DNA from: DASZPL01 sp035550315
GTDB lineage: Bacteria; Actinomycetota; Actinomycetes; JAFAQI01
Direction of reading: 5' to 3'
Assembly: GCA_035550315.1 (NCBI GenBank)
Contig: DASZPL010000004.1
Location: forward strand, 1-49,922
Length of the DNA: 49,922 bases
Shown here: one piece after another, positions 23,349 to 32,006 of the stretch
Position numbering within the stretch: the first letter of the stretch is position 1
How the letters are laid out: each line of letters starts with the position of its first letter
Position numbers and translations under genes: made by a program
The notes under the pieces: model-generated
What the model was told of the DNA's origin: nothing
Seen by the model: only the letters and a program-made list of their open reading frames with translations
Database searches by the model: none

Positions 23349-25387
23349 CACCGCGGAAGGCGGCCGCAGAGCCGCCGGCCGATGTCATCCGGCAGCACAG
23401 CGACCTGGCGCAAGAGCTCGAGGACCTTGCCTACCGCTACTACGTCCTCGCGCGTCCGACCGTCAGCGACGCCGAGTACGACACGAAGATGCGGGCGCTG
23501 GAACAGCTGGAGGAGCAATACCCGGCGTTGCGCACGCCGGACTCGCCGACCCAGAAGGTCATGGAGTCGCTGTCCAACGACTTCGGCGAGATCCGCCACC
23601 TGCAACGGTTGATGTCGCTGGAAGATGTCTTCAGCGACGAGGAGTTCGACGCCTGGGCGGTGCGCGCCACCCGCGAGGTGCAGGTGCCGCACTGGCTCTG
23701 CGAGCTGAAGATCGACGGGCTGGCGGTCGACCTGGTCTACGAGAACGGCCGGCTGGTCCGGGGAGCGACCCGGGGCGACGGCGTCACCGGCGAGGACATC
23801 ACGCTCAACATCCGCACGATCGAAGCGGTGCCGAGCCGGCTGCGCGGCAAGCCGCCGACGCTGCTCGAGGTGCGGGGCGAGGTGTTCCTCACCCACGCCG
23901 CCTTCGAGCAGATCAACGCCGGTCTGGTCGACAGCGACCGCGGGCCGTTTGCCAACCCGCGCAATGCCGCCGCGGGGTCGCTGCGGCAGAAGGACCCGCG
24001 GATCACCGCGCAGCGACCGCTGACGATGACGGTCCACGGCATCGGCGCGACCGAAGGGTTCGACCCGCCCACGCAGTCCGCGGCGTACGACGCGATGCAG
24101 GAGATGGGGCTGCCGATGAGCAGCCACTACCAGGTGGTGGACGACCTCGACGGGGTCCGCCGCTACATCGTGCATTGGGGCGAGCACCGCCACGACCTCG
24201 AGCACGACATCGACGGCATCGTGGTCAAAGTCGACGACCGCGCCCTGCAGCGCCGGCTGGGCGCGACGTCGCGGGCGCCGCGATGGGCGGTGGCGTGGAA
24301 GTACCCGCCCGAGGAGGTCACGACCAAGCTCAACAACATCTTCGTCAACGTCGGCCGCACCGGGCGGGTGACACCGTTCGCCGCGCTGGAGCCGGTGCGG
24401 GTCGGCGGCGTGACAGTCAGCACAGCGACGCTGCACAACGAGTCGGAAGTACGCCGCAAGCAGGTGCTCGTCGGCGACACCGTCGTCGTCCGGCGGGCGG
24501 GCGACGTCATCCCCGAGGTGGTCGGGCCGGTCGTCGACCTGCGCACCGGTGACGAGAAGCCGTTCAAGATGCCGACCCGCTGCCCGGAGTGCAAGACGCC
24601 CTTGGCCCGCGGCGAGGACGAAGCCGACTGGCGCTGCCCGAACACCGTCGGCTGCCCGGCGCAACAACGGGAGTCGATCTTCCACCTCGCCGGCCGCGGA
24701 GCGCTCGACATCGACGGGCTCGGCTACGAGACCGGCATCGCGCTGCTGCAGGCCGGCCGGATCAACGACATCGGCGACGTCTTCGCCCTCACCGCCGAGT
24801 CGTTCGACGGGCTTCGCGGCTTCGCCGACAAGAAGATCCAGCAGGTGCTCAACGGCCTCGAGGCGGCCCGGCACCGCCCGCTGTGGCGGCTGCTGGTCGG
24901 CCTGTCGATCCGCCACGTCGGCCCGACCGCGGCGCAGGCGCTCGCGCGGGAGTTCCGCTCGATCGACGCGATCATGGCGGCGAGCACGGACGAGCTCGCC
25001 GCGGTCGAAGGCGTCGGGCCGACGATCGCGCAGGCCGTCGCCGACTGGTTTGCCGACCCGCGGCACCGCGACATCGTCGAGCGGCTGCGCGCGGGCGGCG
25101 TGTCGATGGCGGACGCGGCACCGACCGGCGGGCCGGGCCCACTCGACGGGCTGACCTTCGTCGTGACCGGGACGCTGTCGGGCTACTCGCGGGAGGGCGC
25201 GACCGAAGCGATCCAGGCCGCCGGCGGCAAGGTGACCGGCTCGGTGAGCGCCAAGACGTCGTACGTTGTGGCGGGCGACGCGCCGGGCAAGGCGAAGTAC
25301 GACAAGGCCGTCAAGCTCGACGTACCGATCATCGACGAGGAGACGCTCGTCGAAATGCTGGCGAACGGTTCGGGCTCGGCAACCTAA
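23345..25387 (+). CDS. ligA: NAD-dependent DNA ligase
   Basis: 680 residues; seals nicks in replication and repair. Domain order: Ia (YRYYVLARPTVSDAEYD, NAD binding), adenylation domain with nucleophile Lys122 in ELKIDGLAVD, then ATRGDGVTGEDIT, OB fold, four-Cys zinc finger (CPECKT, then CPNTVGCPAQ, about 414-436), HhH repeats, and a BRCT domain (about 595-675). GTG at 23345 overlaps the MetE-like stop by 4 bp and gives the family's normal N-terminus; the open frame back to 23183 is a shadow inside the previous gene. The essential replicative ligase. Confidence 0.98.
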   Translation: MTPRKAAAEPPADVIRQHSDLAQELEDLAYRYYVLARPTVSDAEYDTKMRALEQLEEQYPALRTPDSPTQKVMESLSNDFGEIRHLQRLMSLEDVFSDEEFDAWAVRATREVQVPHWLCELKIDGLAVDLVYENGRLVRGATRGDGVTGEDITLNIRTIEAVPSRLRGKPPTLLEVRGEVFLTHAAFEQINAGLVDSDRGPFANPRNAAAGSLRQKDPRITAQRPLTMTVHGIGATEGFDPPTQSAAYDAMQEMGLPMSSHYQVVDDLDGVRRYIVHWGEHRHDLEHDIDGIVVKVDDRALQRRLGATSRAPRWAVAWKYPPEEVTTKLNNIFVNVGRTGRVTPFAALEPVRVGGVTVSTATLHNESEVRRKQVLVGDTVVVRRAGDVIPEVVGPVVDLRTGDEKPFKMPTRCPECKTPLARGEDEADWRCPNTVGCPAQQRESIFHLAGRGALDIDGLGYETGIALLQAGRINDIGDVFALTAESFDGLRGFADKKIQQVLNGLEAARHRPLWRLLVGLSIRHVGPTAAQALAREFRSIDAIMAASTDELAAVEGVGPTIAQAVADWFADPRHRDIVERLRAGGVSMADAAPTGGPGPLDGLTFVVTGTLSGYSREGATEAIQAAGGKVTGSVSAKTSYVVAGDAPGKAKYDKAVKLDVPIIDEETLVEMLANGSGSAT

Positions 25388-25390
25388 ACT
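25385..25390 (+). promoter_or_regulatory. -10 element of the gatCA operon
   Basis: TAAACT overlaps the ligA stop codon (TAA) and lies 7 nt upstream of the GTG at 25398. No Shine-Dalgarno, so a leaderless transcript is likely. Confidence 0.55.
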
Positions 25391-25397
25391 CGGCGTC

Positions 25398-25694
25398 GTG
25401 CCTGGAGTGAGCAGAGACGACGTCGCGCACCTCGCCCGGCTCGCTCGGATCGCGATGACCGACGAGGAGCTGGACGCGATGGCCGGCCAGCTCGACGTCA
25501 TCATCGGCGCGGTCAGCCGGGTGCAGGAAGTCGCGGCCGCCGACATCCCGCCGACCTCCCACGCCGTGCCGGTCACCAACGTGTTCCGGCCCGACGCGCC
25601 CCGTCCAGGCCTGACCGCCGACGAGGCGCTCGCCGCCGCCCCCGCCGCCGAAGCCGGCCGGTTCCGCGTCCCGCGCATCCTGGACGAAGAGTGA
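25398..25694 (+). CDS. gatC: Aspartyl/glutamyl-tRNA amidotransferase subunit C
   Basis: 98 residues; the small subunit that wraps around GatA and stabilises the GatCAB complex. Recognised by RDDVAHLARLARIAMTDEEL at the N-terminus and by the C-terminal RPDAPRPGLTADEALAAAPA and FRVPRILDEE. The GTG at 25398 follows a leaderless -10; an in-frame GTG at 25407 is an alternative. Overlaps gatA by 4 bp. Confidence 0.95.
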   Translation: MPGVSRDDVAHLARLARIAMTDEELDAMAGQLDVIIGAVSRVQEVAAADIPPTSHAVPVTNVFRPDAPRPGLTADEALAAAPAAEAGRFRVPRILDEE

Positions 25695-27181
25695 GCGAGC
25701 TCTTCCGGAAGACCGCGACCGAGCTGGCCGGGCTGATCGCGAGCCGCGAGGTCTCGGCAGTCGAGGTGACGCAGGCACACCTCGACCGGATCGCCGCGGT
25801 CGACGACAAGGTCCACGCGTTCCTGCACGTCGACGCCGACGGCGCCCTGGCGCAGGCCCGCCGGGTCGACGCGGTGCTGGGCGGCCGGGCGGGGGGTAGT
25901 GGGCGGGGGCCGCTGGCCGGCGTCCCGCTGGCGCTGAAGGACATCGTGGTCACCCGCGGCGTGCCGACCACCGCCGGCTCCCGCATCCTCGAGGGCTGGC
26001 TGCCGCCGTACGACGCCACGATCGTCGAGCGGATGCGCGCCGCCGGTGTCGTCGTACTGGGCAAGACCAACCTCGACGAGTTCGCCATGGGGTCGTCGAC
26101 CGACCATTCGGCGTACGGCCCGACCCACAACCCGTGGGACCTGGATCGCACGCCCGGTGGCTCGGGCGGCGGGTCGAGCGCGGCGTTGGCGGCGTTCCTC
26201 GCTCCGATCGCGGTCGGCACCGACACCGGCGGGTCGATCCGCCAGCCGGCCGCGGTCACCGGCACCGTTGGCGTCAAGCCGACGTATGGCGGGGTCTCGC
26301 GCTACGGGCTCGTGGCGTTCAGCTCGTCACTCGACCAGGCCGGCCCGTGCGCCCGCAACGTCGTCGATGCGGCGTTGCTGCACGAGGTGCTCGCCGGCCA
26401 CGACGAGCGCGACTCGACATCGATCGACGCGCCGGTCCCGCCGGTCCTCGAGGCGGCCCGGGCGGGCGACATCAGCGGGATGCGCATCGGCGTGGTCAAG
26501 GAGTTCGCCGGCGACGGTTACCAGGCGGGCGTGACGGCGCGCTTCGACGACGCCGTGGCGCTGCTGACGAAGCTCGGCGCCGACGTCGTCGAGGTGTCGT
26601 GCCCGCACTTCGACTACGCCCTCCCGGCGTACTACCTGATCGCACCGAGCGAAGCGTCGAGCAACCTGGCGCGCTACGACGCCATGCGCTACGGCCTGCG
26701 CGTCGGCGACGACGGCGAGGCGTCGGCGGAAGAGGTCATGGCCGCGACCCGCGACGCCGGCTTCGGCCCGGAGGTCAAGCGCCGCGTGATGCTCGGAACC
26801 TACGCGCTATCGGCGGGGTACTACGACGCCTACTACGGCCAGGCGCAGAAGGTCCGGACGCTGATCACCCGCGACTTCGAGGCGGCCTTCGAGCAGGTCG
26901 ACGTCCTGGTCTCGCCGACGACGCCGACGACGGCGTTCCGGTTGGGGGAGCGGGTCGACGACCCGTTGGCGATGTACCTCGCCGACCTGTGCACCATCCC
27001 GTCGAACTTGTACGGCGGCCCCGCGATGTCGTTGCCGTGCGGCCTCGCCGACGACGGCCTGCCGGTCGGGCTGCAGGTGATGGCGCCGGTGATGGCCGAC
27101 GATCGTTGCTACCGCGTCGCGGCTGCGGTCGAGCGCGAGCTCGGCAGCGACCGGCTGCTCGACCAAGCGCCGCCACTCTGA
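25691..27181 (+). CDS. gatA: Aspartyl/glutamyl-tRNA amidotransferase subunit A
   Basis: 496 residues; the amidase that releases ammonia from glutamine for transamidation of Glu-tRNA(Gln) and Asp-tRNA(Asn). The Ser-cisSer-Lys triad is readable: Lys83 in ALKDI, Ser158 in PGGSGGGSS and Ser182 in TGGSIRQPA, each offset by four from the S. aureus enzyme. GTG start overlaps gatC by 4 bp. A palindrome and an 18-bp direct repeat follow its stop, before the convergent def gene. With gatB at 27760 the complex is complete. Confidence 0.98.
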   Translation: MSELFRKTATELAGLIASREVSAVEVTQAHLDRIAAVDDKVHAFLHVDADGALAQARRVDAVLGGRAGGSGRGPLAGVPLALKDIVVTRGVPTTAGSRILEGWLPPYDATIVERMRAAGVVVLGKTNLDEFAMGSSTDHSAYGPTHNPWDLDRTPGGSGGGSSAALAAFLAPIAVGTDTGGSIRQPAAVTGTVGVKPTYGGVSRYGLVAFSSSLDQAGPCARNVVDAALLHEVLAGHDERDSTSIDAPVPPVLEAARAGDISGMRIGVVKEFAGDGYQAGVTARFDDAVALLTKLGADVVEVSCPHFDYALPAYYLIAPSEASSNLARYDAMRYGLRVGDDGEASAEEVMAATRDAGFGPEVKRRVMLGTYALSAGYYDAYYGQAQKVRTLITRDFEAAFEQVDVLVSPTTPTTAFRLGERVDDPLAMYLADLCTIPSNLYGGPAMSLPCGLADDGLPVGLQVMAPVMADDRCYRVAAAVERELGSDRLLDQAPPL

Positions 27182-27187
27182 CCGCCC

Positions 27188-27227
27188 ATCGCCATCGCGC
27201 GTTGCTAGAGCAACGTCAGATGGCGAT
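27188..27227. repeat. Palindromic repeat, copy 2
   Basis: ATCGCCATC (27188-27196) and GATGGCGAT (27219-27227) form outer arms. CGTTGC (27200-27205) and GCAACG (27210-27215) form an inner stem around TAGA. It shares an exact 18-bp segment with the repeat at the meaB start. It lies between the convergent gatA and def genes and could terminate both transcripts. Confidence 0.85.
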
Positions 27228-27234
27228 GATCTTC

Positions 27235-27277
27235 AAAGCGCGCGTGCCGCGCTCTGCTTAAAGCGCGCGTGCCGCGC
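27235..27277. repeat. 18-bp direct repeat, second copy inside the def 3' end
   Basis: AAAGCGCGCGTGCCGCGC occurs at 27235-27252 and 27260-27277, a 25-bp period. The second copy encodes the last residues of peptide deformylase on the minus strand. Confidence 0.85.
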
Positions 27278-27740
27278 GAAGTGCTTCGCGTTTGACGTCG
27301 CGCTCGAGCCGGTCGACGAACAGCTTGCCGTCGAGGTGGTCGCACTCGTGCTGCAGGCACCGGCCGAGCAACTCGGTGCCCTCGACGGTGATCGGCTGGC
27401 CGCTGGCGTCGACGCCTTCGACCTTCGCGTAGTCGGCTCGCCGGCACGGGTACCACAGCCCGGGCAGCGACAGACACCCCTCGTCGCCGTCCTGCTCGCC
27501 GTCGACGGCGACCAGCCGGGGATTGACGACGACGCCCGCCTCGCCGTCGACGTACCAGGAGAATGCCCGCAGCGACACCCCGATCTGGTTGGCCGCCAAG
27601 CCCGCCCGGCCCTCGGCGCCGGTGACCGTGTCGAGCAGGTCCTGGCACAGCGCCGCGATCGCGTCGTCGAAGACGGTGACCTCGTCGCACGGCGTGCGCA
27701 GCACCGGGTCGCCCCATTTCCGGATGTCCCGCATCGCCAC
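27258..27740 (-). CDS. def: Peptide deformylase
   Basis: 160 residues; removes the N-formyl group from nascent proteins using Fe2+/Zn2+. All three family motifs are present: GLAANQIGV, EGCLSLPG (metal Cys) and QHECDHLDG (two metal His and the catalytic Glu). GTG at 27740 is chosen because TAGTGT lies 7 nt upstream on the minus strand. An ATG at 27734 would start MRDIRKWGDP; the frame is open to an ATG at 27761 that overlaps the gatB start. The C-terminal residues are encoded by a copy of the 18-bp direct repeat. Transcribed divergently from gatB. Confidence 0.95.
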   Translation of the reverse strand: MAMRDIRKWGDPVLRTPCDEVTVFDDAIAALCQDLLDTVTGAEGRAGLAANQIGVSLRAFSWYVDGEAGVVVNPRLVAVDGEQDGDEGCLSLPGLWYPCRRADYAKVEGVDASGQPITVEGTELLGRCLQHECDHLDGKLFVDRLERDVKREALRAARAL

Positions 27741-27746
27741 GGCTGA

Positions 27747-27753
27747 CACACTA
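27747..27753. promoter_or_regulatory. Overlapping divergent leaderless promoters of def and gatB
   Basis: On the minus strand TAGTGT (27748-27753) is 7 nt from the def GTG at 27740. On the plus strand CACACT (27747-27752), a weaker -10, is 7 nt from the gatB ATG at 27760. The two hexamers share five bases, so the polymerases would compete. Confidence 0.5.
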
Positions 27754-27759
27754 GAAGCC

Positions 27760-29250
27760 ATGACGGCGGTGCTCGACTACGAAGACGTTCTCGTCCGCTA
27801 CGAGCCGGTGTTCGGCCTTGAGACGCACGTCGAGCTCGGGACGACGACGAAGCTGTTCTGCGGCTGCTCGACCGAGTTCGGTGCGCCGCCGAACACCCAG
27901 GTGTGCCCGGTCTGCCTGGGGCTGCCCGGCTCGCTGCCGGTGACCAACGCGGCCGCGATCGAGTACACCGTGCGGATCGGCCTCGCGCTGCACTGCGACA
28001 TCGCCGAGTGGTGCCGGTTCGCGCGGAAGAACTACTTCTATCCGGACATGCCAAAGGACTACCAGGTCTCGCAGTACGACGAACCGCTGTGCACCGACGG
28101 CTACCTCGACGTCGTGGTCGACGGCGAGACCTACCGGGTCGAGATCGAGCGCGTGCACTTGGAGGAGGACACCGGCAAGTCCCTGCACGTTGGAGGCGCG
28201 ACCGGCCGGATCCACGGCGCCACCCACTCGCTGGTCGACTACAACCGCGCCGGCATCCCGCTCGTCGAGATCGTGACCCGGCCGGTGGCCGGCACCGGCC
28301 AGCGAGTCGCGGCAGTCGCCCGCGCCTACGTCACCGAGCTGCGCGAGCTGCTGCGTGGCCTCGGCGTCTCCGACGTGCGGATGGAGCAGGGCTCGCTGCG
28401 TTGCGACGTGAACCTCTCGCTGATGCCGCGCGGGAGCGCCGAGTTCGGCACCCGCACCGAGACCAAGAACGTCAACTCGCTCCGATCGGTGGAACGCGCG
28501 GTGCGCCACGAGGTGCAACGCCAAGGCGCGCTGCTCGACGCCGGCGAGCGGGTCGTGCAGGAGACCCGCCACTTCCACGAGGACCGCGGGACGACGAGCC
28601 CGGGCCGCAGCAAGGAAGAGGCGCAGGACTACCGCTACTTCCCGGAGCCGGACCTGGTGCCGCTCGCCCCGCCGGCCGACGAGGTCGCGCGCATCCGGGC
28701 CGCGCTGCCGGAGCCGCCGAGCGTTGCGCGAGCCCGGTTCGCCGAGCAGCACGGGTTCACGCCGCTGGACCTCGAGCAGATGACGAACGCCGGTGTCCTC
28801 GACCTCGTCGCGGCGACGATCGCCGCCGGTGCGGCGTCCGGCAAGGCGCGCGGCTGGTGGCTCGGCTATCTAGTGGGACGCGCCAACGACGCCGAGACCG
28901 AGCCAAGCGACCTGGCGATCACACCCGCGCAGGTTGCCCGGATCAGCGCGCTGGAGGACGACGGGTCACTGACCAACAAGCTCGCCCGGCAGGTCGCCGA
29001 CGCCGTGATCGCCGGCGAGGGTGACGTCGACGCCGTCATCGCCGCGCACGGCTGGACGGTCGCTGGCGACGACGAGCTGCTGGCCGCCGTCGACGCAGCG
29101 ATCGCCGCGCAAGCCGACGCCGCCCAGAAGGTGCGCGACGGCAACCAGGCGGCCGTGGGCCCGCTGGTCGGTGCGGTGATGAAGGCGACCGGTGGCGCGG
29201 CCGATGCCCGACGTGCCCGCGAGCTGCTGCTGGAGCGGCTCAGCGCCTAG
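27760..29250 (+). CDS. gatB: Aspartyl/glutamyl-tRNA amidotransferase subunit B
   Basis: 496 residues; the kinase/transamidase subunit that activates the misacylated Glu or Asp on tRNA. Features: GLETHVEL (about 20-27), zinc cysteines in FCGCSTEFG and CPVCLGLPGSLP, a catalytic cradle with YFYPDMPKDYQVSQYD (about 96-111), KNVNSLRSVERAV near 240, and a helical plus YqeY tail for tRNA binding. The ATG at 27760 is the family start; open sequence upstream to 27523 is the antisense of def. The 3' end overlaps the convergent secreted-protein gene by 11 bp. Confidence 0.97.
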   Translation: MTAVLDYEDVLVRYEPVFGLETHVELGTTTKLFCGCSTEFGAPPNTQVCPVCLGLPGSLPVTNAAAIEYTVRIGLALHCDIAEWCRFARKNYFYPDMPKDYQVSQYDEPLCTDGYLDVVVDGETYRVEIERVHLEEDTGKSLHVGGATGRIHGATHSLVDYNRAGIPLVEIVTRPVAGTGQRVAAVARAYVTELRELLRGLGVSDVRMEQGSLRCDVNLSLMPRGSAEFGTRTETKNVNSLRSVERAVRHEVQRQGALLDAGERVVQETRHFHEDRGTTSPGRSKEEAQDYRYFPEPDLVPLAPPADEVARIRAALPEPPSVARARFAEQHGFTPLDLEQMTNAGVLDLVAATIAAGAASGKARGWWLGYLVGRANDAETEPSDLAITPAQVARISALEDDGSLTNKLARQVADAVIAGEGDVDAVIAAHGWTVAGDDELLAAVDAAIAAQADAAQKVRDGNQAAVGPLVGAVMKATGGAADARRARELLLERLSA

Positions 29251-31612
29251 TTGGGACGCGCGAGCGCACCAGCACGTAGGGCACCGTCACCGGGTGGCGG
29301 TACAACCGCTTGCCACCGAACGACAGCCAGGTCCGGCTGTGGCTGCGGTAGCCGACCGAGTGCTTGGCGTAGTCACACACGCCAGTCGGGAAGATTCGCC
29401 GCAGCGCGTGAAGCTGCGCCGCGGTGAGTGACTTCGGGTAGTCGCTGCGGCGTACCGGCCGGAGCCGGCACTTGATGGTGTCCTCGGCGAGCGGGCCGCC
29501 GGCCACCTGCCGCGGCCCGGCGTGCTTGGCGACCGAGCAGCTGACGAGCGGCAGCTCGAGCGACCCGGCGCGGCAGCTGTCCGCCGCGGCCGCCGGCCGG
29601 CTGTGCGCGACCAGCCACGCACGCGACCGGAACGGATGGGCGCGCTGCAGCCGGTCGAGATCCGACAGCCACTGGTTGGCGACCGGGATCGCGGCCGCCG
29701 GGTACGTGACGCCGCTCCAGATCGCCTGGCTGCGGTGGTTGCCGAAGTTCGCGTTCAGCCGCGCACGGATCTCGTAGGGCCGGATCTGGTCGTGGATGTC
29801 GAGCTCGGGGACGACGTCGGAGACCGGAATGGTCTGATCGATGATCGGCGTCTGGTTGATCGCGCCGAACTCCCCGACCCCGCCGACCGCGAACATCCGC
29901 CGTGCCTCCCACCGGCCCATCGACTCGCGGCGGGACATGAAGCCACCGTCGAGGTTGACGCCGCCGATGTCACGGTTGAGCTGGACGAACTCGGCCGGCG
30001 TGATCTCGCCCCTCCGTAGCGCCCGCAGCCCGTACTGCACGCCGACGTTGTCCAGCGGCCGGTAGGCGCGGCCGGTCCGCGGGTTGGTGCCGAGCACGTT
30101 CTTCAGGTCGTCCTGCAGGTCGCAGCGCACCCCGTGCGGATTGGTACGCCGGTTGTAGACCTCGCTGGGCGGAATCGCTCCCGGGCATGACGTCGGCTTC
30201 AGGTTGCCGCCGAACAGGCTGTTCCAGTCGTTGCAGACCTGGCTGGTCGCCAGCCCGCTGACCGCCTGCTGTTTGATCACGTTCCAGCCGGAGTGCGTCT
30301 GGAAGAAGTGCTTCATCAGCACGCAGTCGCCGACCGTCATCGCGGTGGTCACGACGTCCGGGAACGACAGCAACGGGGTGCCGGCGTCGAGCACGCCCGG
30401 GTAGCCGTTCGCCGTCGTGTACTGCTGGATCGCGCCGCCGGATGCACCACCGCCGATGACGTGGAAAACGTCGCCGTACCGGTCGACGATGTGCTCTTTG
30501 ATCATCATCAGCGTCTCCGCCGAGAGCACCTGGTTGCAGTGCACGCCGAACACCGTGAGTGACGACTGGCCGACCATGAACCCGTGGGCCAGCAGCGTCG
30601 GCAGGTTGAGGAGCGGCCCCGTGATGTTCTCTCCGCCGATCTCGCTCAACGGGCTGAAGACCGAGATCTCCCCGTCGTCGCCACCCTGCGAGTAGCCGGT
30701 GCCGCAGGACTCGCCGAAGTGGTAGACCAGGCTGTGGTTCCACGCTGGGTCGTGGAAGACGCCGCCTCGCACGGCATGGGTCGCGTGCGGGTCGGCGAGC
30801 ACCGCGAGCCGGGTGATCGAGCGGTTGATCACCACCGTCTCGACGCGCACGATCACCGGCACCCGGCGGCCGTGCACCATCGTCGTCATCGCTCCCGTCG
30901 GGTAGGCGCCGCCCGGGTTCGCCAGCCGATGGAAGTTGCCGAGCAGGTCCTCGTACCACCAATGCACGCGGCGCGGTGCCAGGCAGTCGTTGCCCTTGGC
31001 CGGGCCGAGCCCGGAGCCGGCGGTGCCGCAGACGAACGGTTCCTGGTGCGGTCCGCTGATGATCGGACCTTGCAGCGAGTGGACGTGTAGCCGGAGGTGC
31101 ACGACGCGGCGGCCGTAACGATGGCTGGTCGCGCTCGCGGTCACGTCGTTGCCGCCGAGGTGCAATCGCCGGACCAGCCCTTCGACGACTCCCGGCTGCT
31201 GGCCGGGCCGACCGGCAACGTGGTGGAACGCGCGTGTGACATCGCGCCCGTCGACGGTGACGTGCAGCCGGTCGTGTGCGCCGAGGCCGCGGATCGCCAG
31301 CCGCGCGGCGTGCCCGGTCACGAGGTTCGGTCGCGTCGACACGGTCGTCATCTCGATCTGGCCGGGCCGCAGTCCGGCCGCGTCGGCGGTGAATGCGTTC
31401 GCGTGCCGCACGACCGGGCCGTCGCCGGCAAGTGACGCTTCCGCGGCCGGTCGGTGATGCGACGACGCGCGGGGTGCCGGAACGGCCGCGGAATGCGGCC
31501 GCGGTGCGGGTTTGACGGAGACGTGATGGGAGCCGGCCGTCGTAGCACTGACCGGCAGGCCGGTGGCGACGATCAGCGCCAGACCGCCGGCAACGGACCG
31601 GAAGCGGAGCAT
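29240..31612 (-). CDS. Large secreted protein, DUF6351-like, with a hydrolase-type serine motif
   Basis: 790 residues from the ATG at 31612. The start MLRFRSVAGGLALIVATGLP is a clear signal peptide, followed by a His/Pro/Ala-rich low-complexity stretch (about 25-65). A beta-rich N-terminal domain (about 75-190) precedes an alpha/beta-hydrolase-like region in which GGGASGGAIQQY (about 400-411) looks like a nucleophile elbow, followed by LDAGTPLLSFPD. Many cysteines suggest disulfides outside the cell. The family as I know it (DUF6351) resembles tannase or 3-hydroxybutyrate-oligomer hydrolases; the substrate is unknown. An ATG at 31648 would add 12 residues before the signal peptide and is not preferred. 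Overlaps the gatB end by 11 bp. Confidence 0.75.
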   Translation of the reverse strand: MLRFRSVAGGLALIVATGLPVSATTAGSHHVSVKPAPRPHSAAVPAPRASSHHRPAAEASLAGDGPVVRHANAFTADAAGLRPGQIEMTTVSTRPNLVTGHAARLAIRGLGAHDRLHVTVDGRDVTRAFHHVAGRPGQQPGVVEGLVRRLHLGGNDVTASATSHRYGRRVVHLRLHVHSLQGPIISGPHQEPFVCGTAGSGLGPAKGNDCLAPRRVHWWYEDLLGNFHRLANPGGAYPTGAMTTMVHGRRVPVIVRVETVVINRSITRLAVLADPHATHAVRGGVFHDPAWNHSLVYHFGESCGTGYSQGGDDGEISVFSPLSEIGGENITGPLLNLPTLLAHGFMVGQSSLTVFGVHCNQVLSAETLMMIKEHIVDRYGDVFHVIGGGASGGAIQQYTTANGYPGVLDAGTPLLSFPDVVTTAMTVGDCVLMKHFFQTHSGWNVIKQQAVSGLATSQVCNDWNSLFGGNLKPTSCPGAIPPSEVYNRRTNPHGVRCDLQDDLKNVLGTNPRTGRAYRPLDNVGVQYGLRALRRGEITPAEFVQLNRDIGGVNLDGGFMSRRESMGRWEARRMFAVGGVGEFGAINQTPIIDQTIPVSDVVPELDIHDQIRPYEIRARLNANFGNHRSQAIWSGVTYPAAAIPVANQWLSDLDRLQRAHPFRSRAWLVAHSRPAAAADSCRAGSLELPLVSCSVAKHAGPRQVAGGPLAEDTIKCRLRPVRRSDYPKSLTAAQLHALRRIFPTGVCDYAKHSVGYRSHSRTWLSFGGKRLYRHPVTVPYVLVRSRVPTRR

Positions 31613-31666
31613 CGTGGTATCAAATCGTCCGGTTCGGATCGCCGCCACGGAGGTTCCGGCGCGGCG

Positions 31667-32002
31667 TCACCCAGGCAGCGACGGGTCGTCGGCGCCGTCG
31701 TCGTGATTCGCGATCTCTTCCTTGGTAGTCGGATTGCTCGACCACTGCATCAGCACCGCCGCGGCCGCCGGTCGACGGCGCAGGGTGTGCTGCACGATCA
31801 CGTCGCCGCACTGGTCGTAGAGGTTGGCGAACGCGAGCGGCTCGTTCTGGATCAGCCGGTCAAACGCCTCTGCCGTCAGCAGATCGATCTGGGCGAACCA
31901 CTGCTCCGCGTCGACATTGTGGTCGCAGAGGAACCGGAACAACCGGCCCAGGTCACCCGCCGCGACCATGTCAGCCAGCGTTGGCTCGTCCTTACTGCTC
32001 AT
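31667..32002 (-). CDS. Hypothetical acidic 111-residue protein
   Basis: Not recognised. It is soluble, without signal peptide or membrane helix: mostly helical, rich in Asp/Ala/Leu (DLGRLFRFLCDHNVDAEQWF, AEAFDRLIQNEPLAFANLYDQC), with an acidic C-terminus (HDDGADDPSLPG). It starts 4 nt after the stop of the alpha/beta hydrolase gene on the same strand, so it is probably cotranslated with it. The 54 bp to the secreted-protein start downstream may hold a separate promoter. Confidence 0.65.
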   Translation of the reverse strand: MSSKDEPTLADMVAAGDLGRLFRFLCDHNVDAEQWFAQIDLLTAEAFDRLIQNEPLAFANLYDQCGDVIVQHTLRRRPAAAAVLMQWSSNPTTKEEIANHDDGADDPSLPG

Positions 32003-32006
32003 CGGC

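Noticed and set aside
23063..26128. 1021-residue minus-strand frame
   Set aside because: Antisense to ligA, gatC and gatA; no conserved motif despite its length.
27523..27759. 79-codon upstream extension of gatB
   Set aside because: Antisense to peptide deformylase; the conserved GatB N-terminus begins at 27760.
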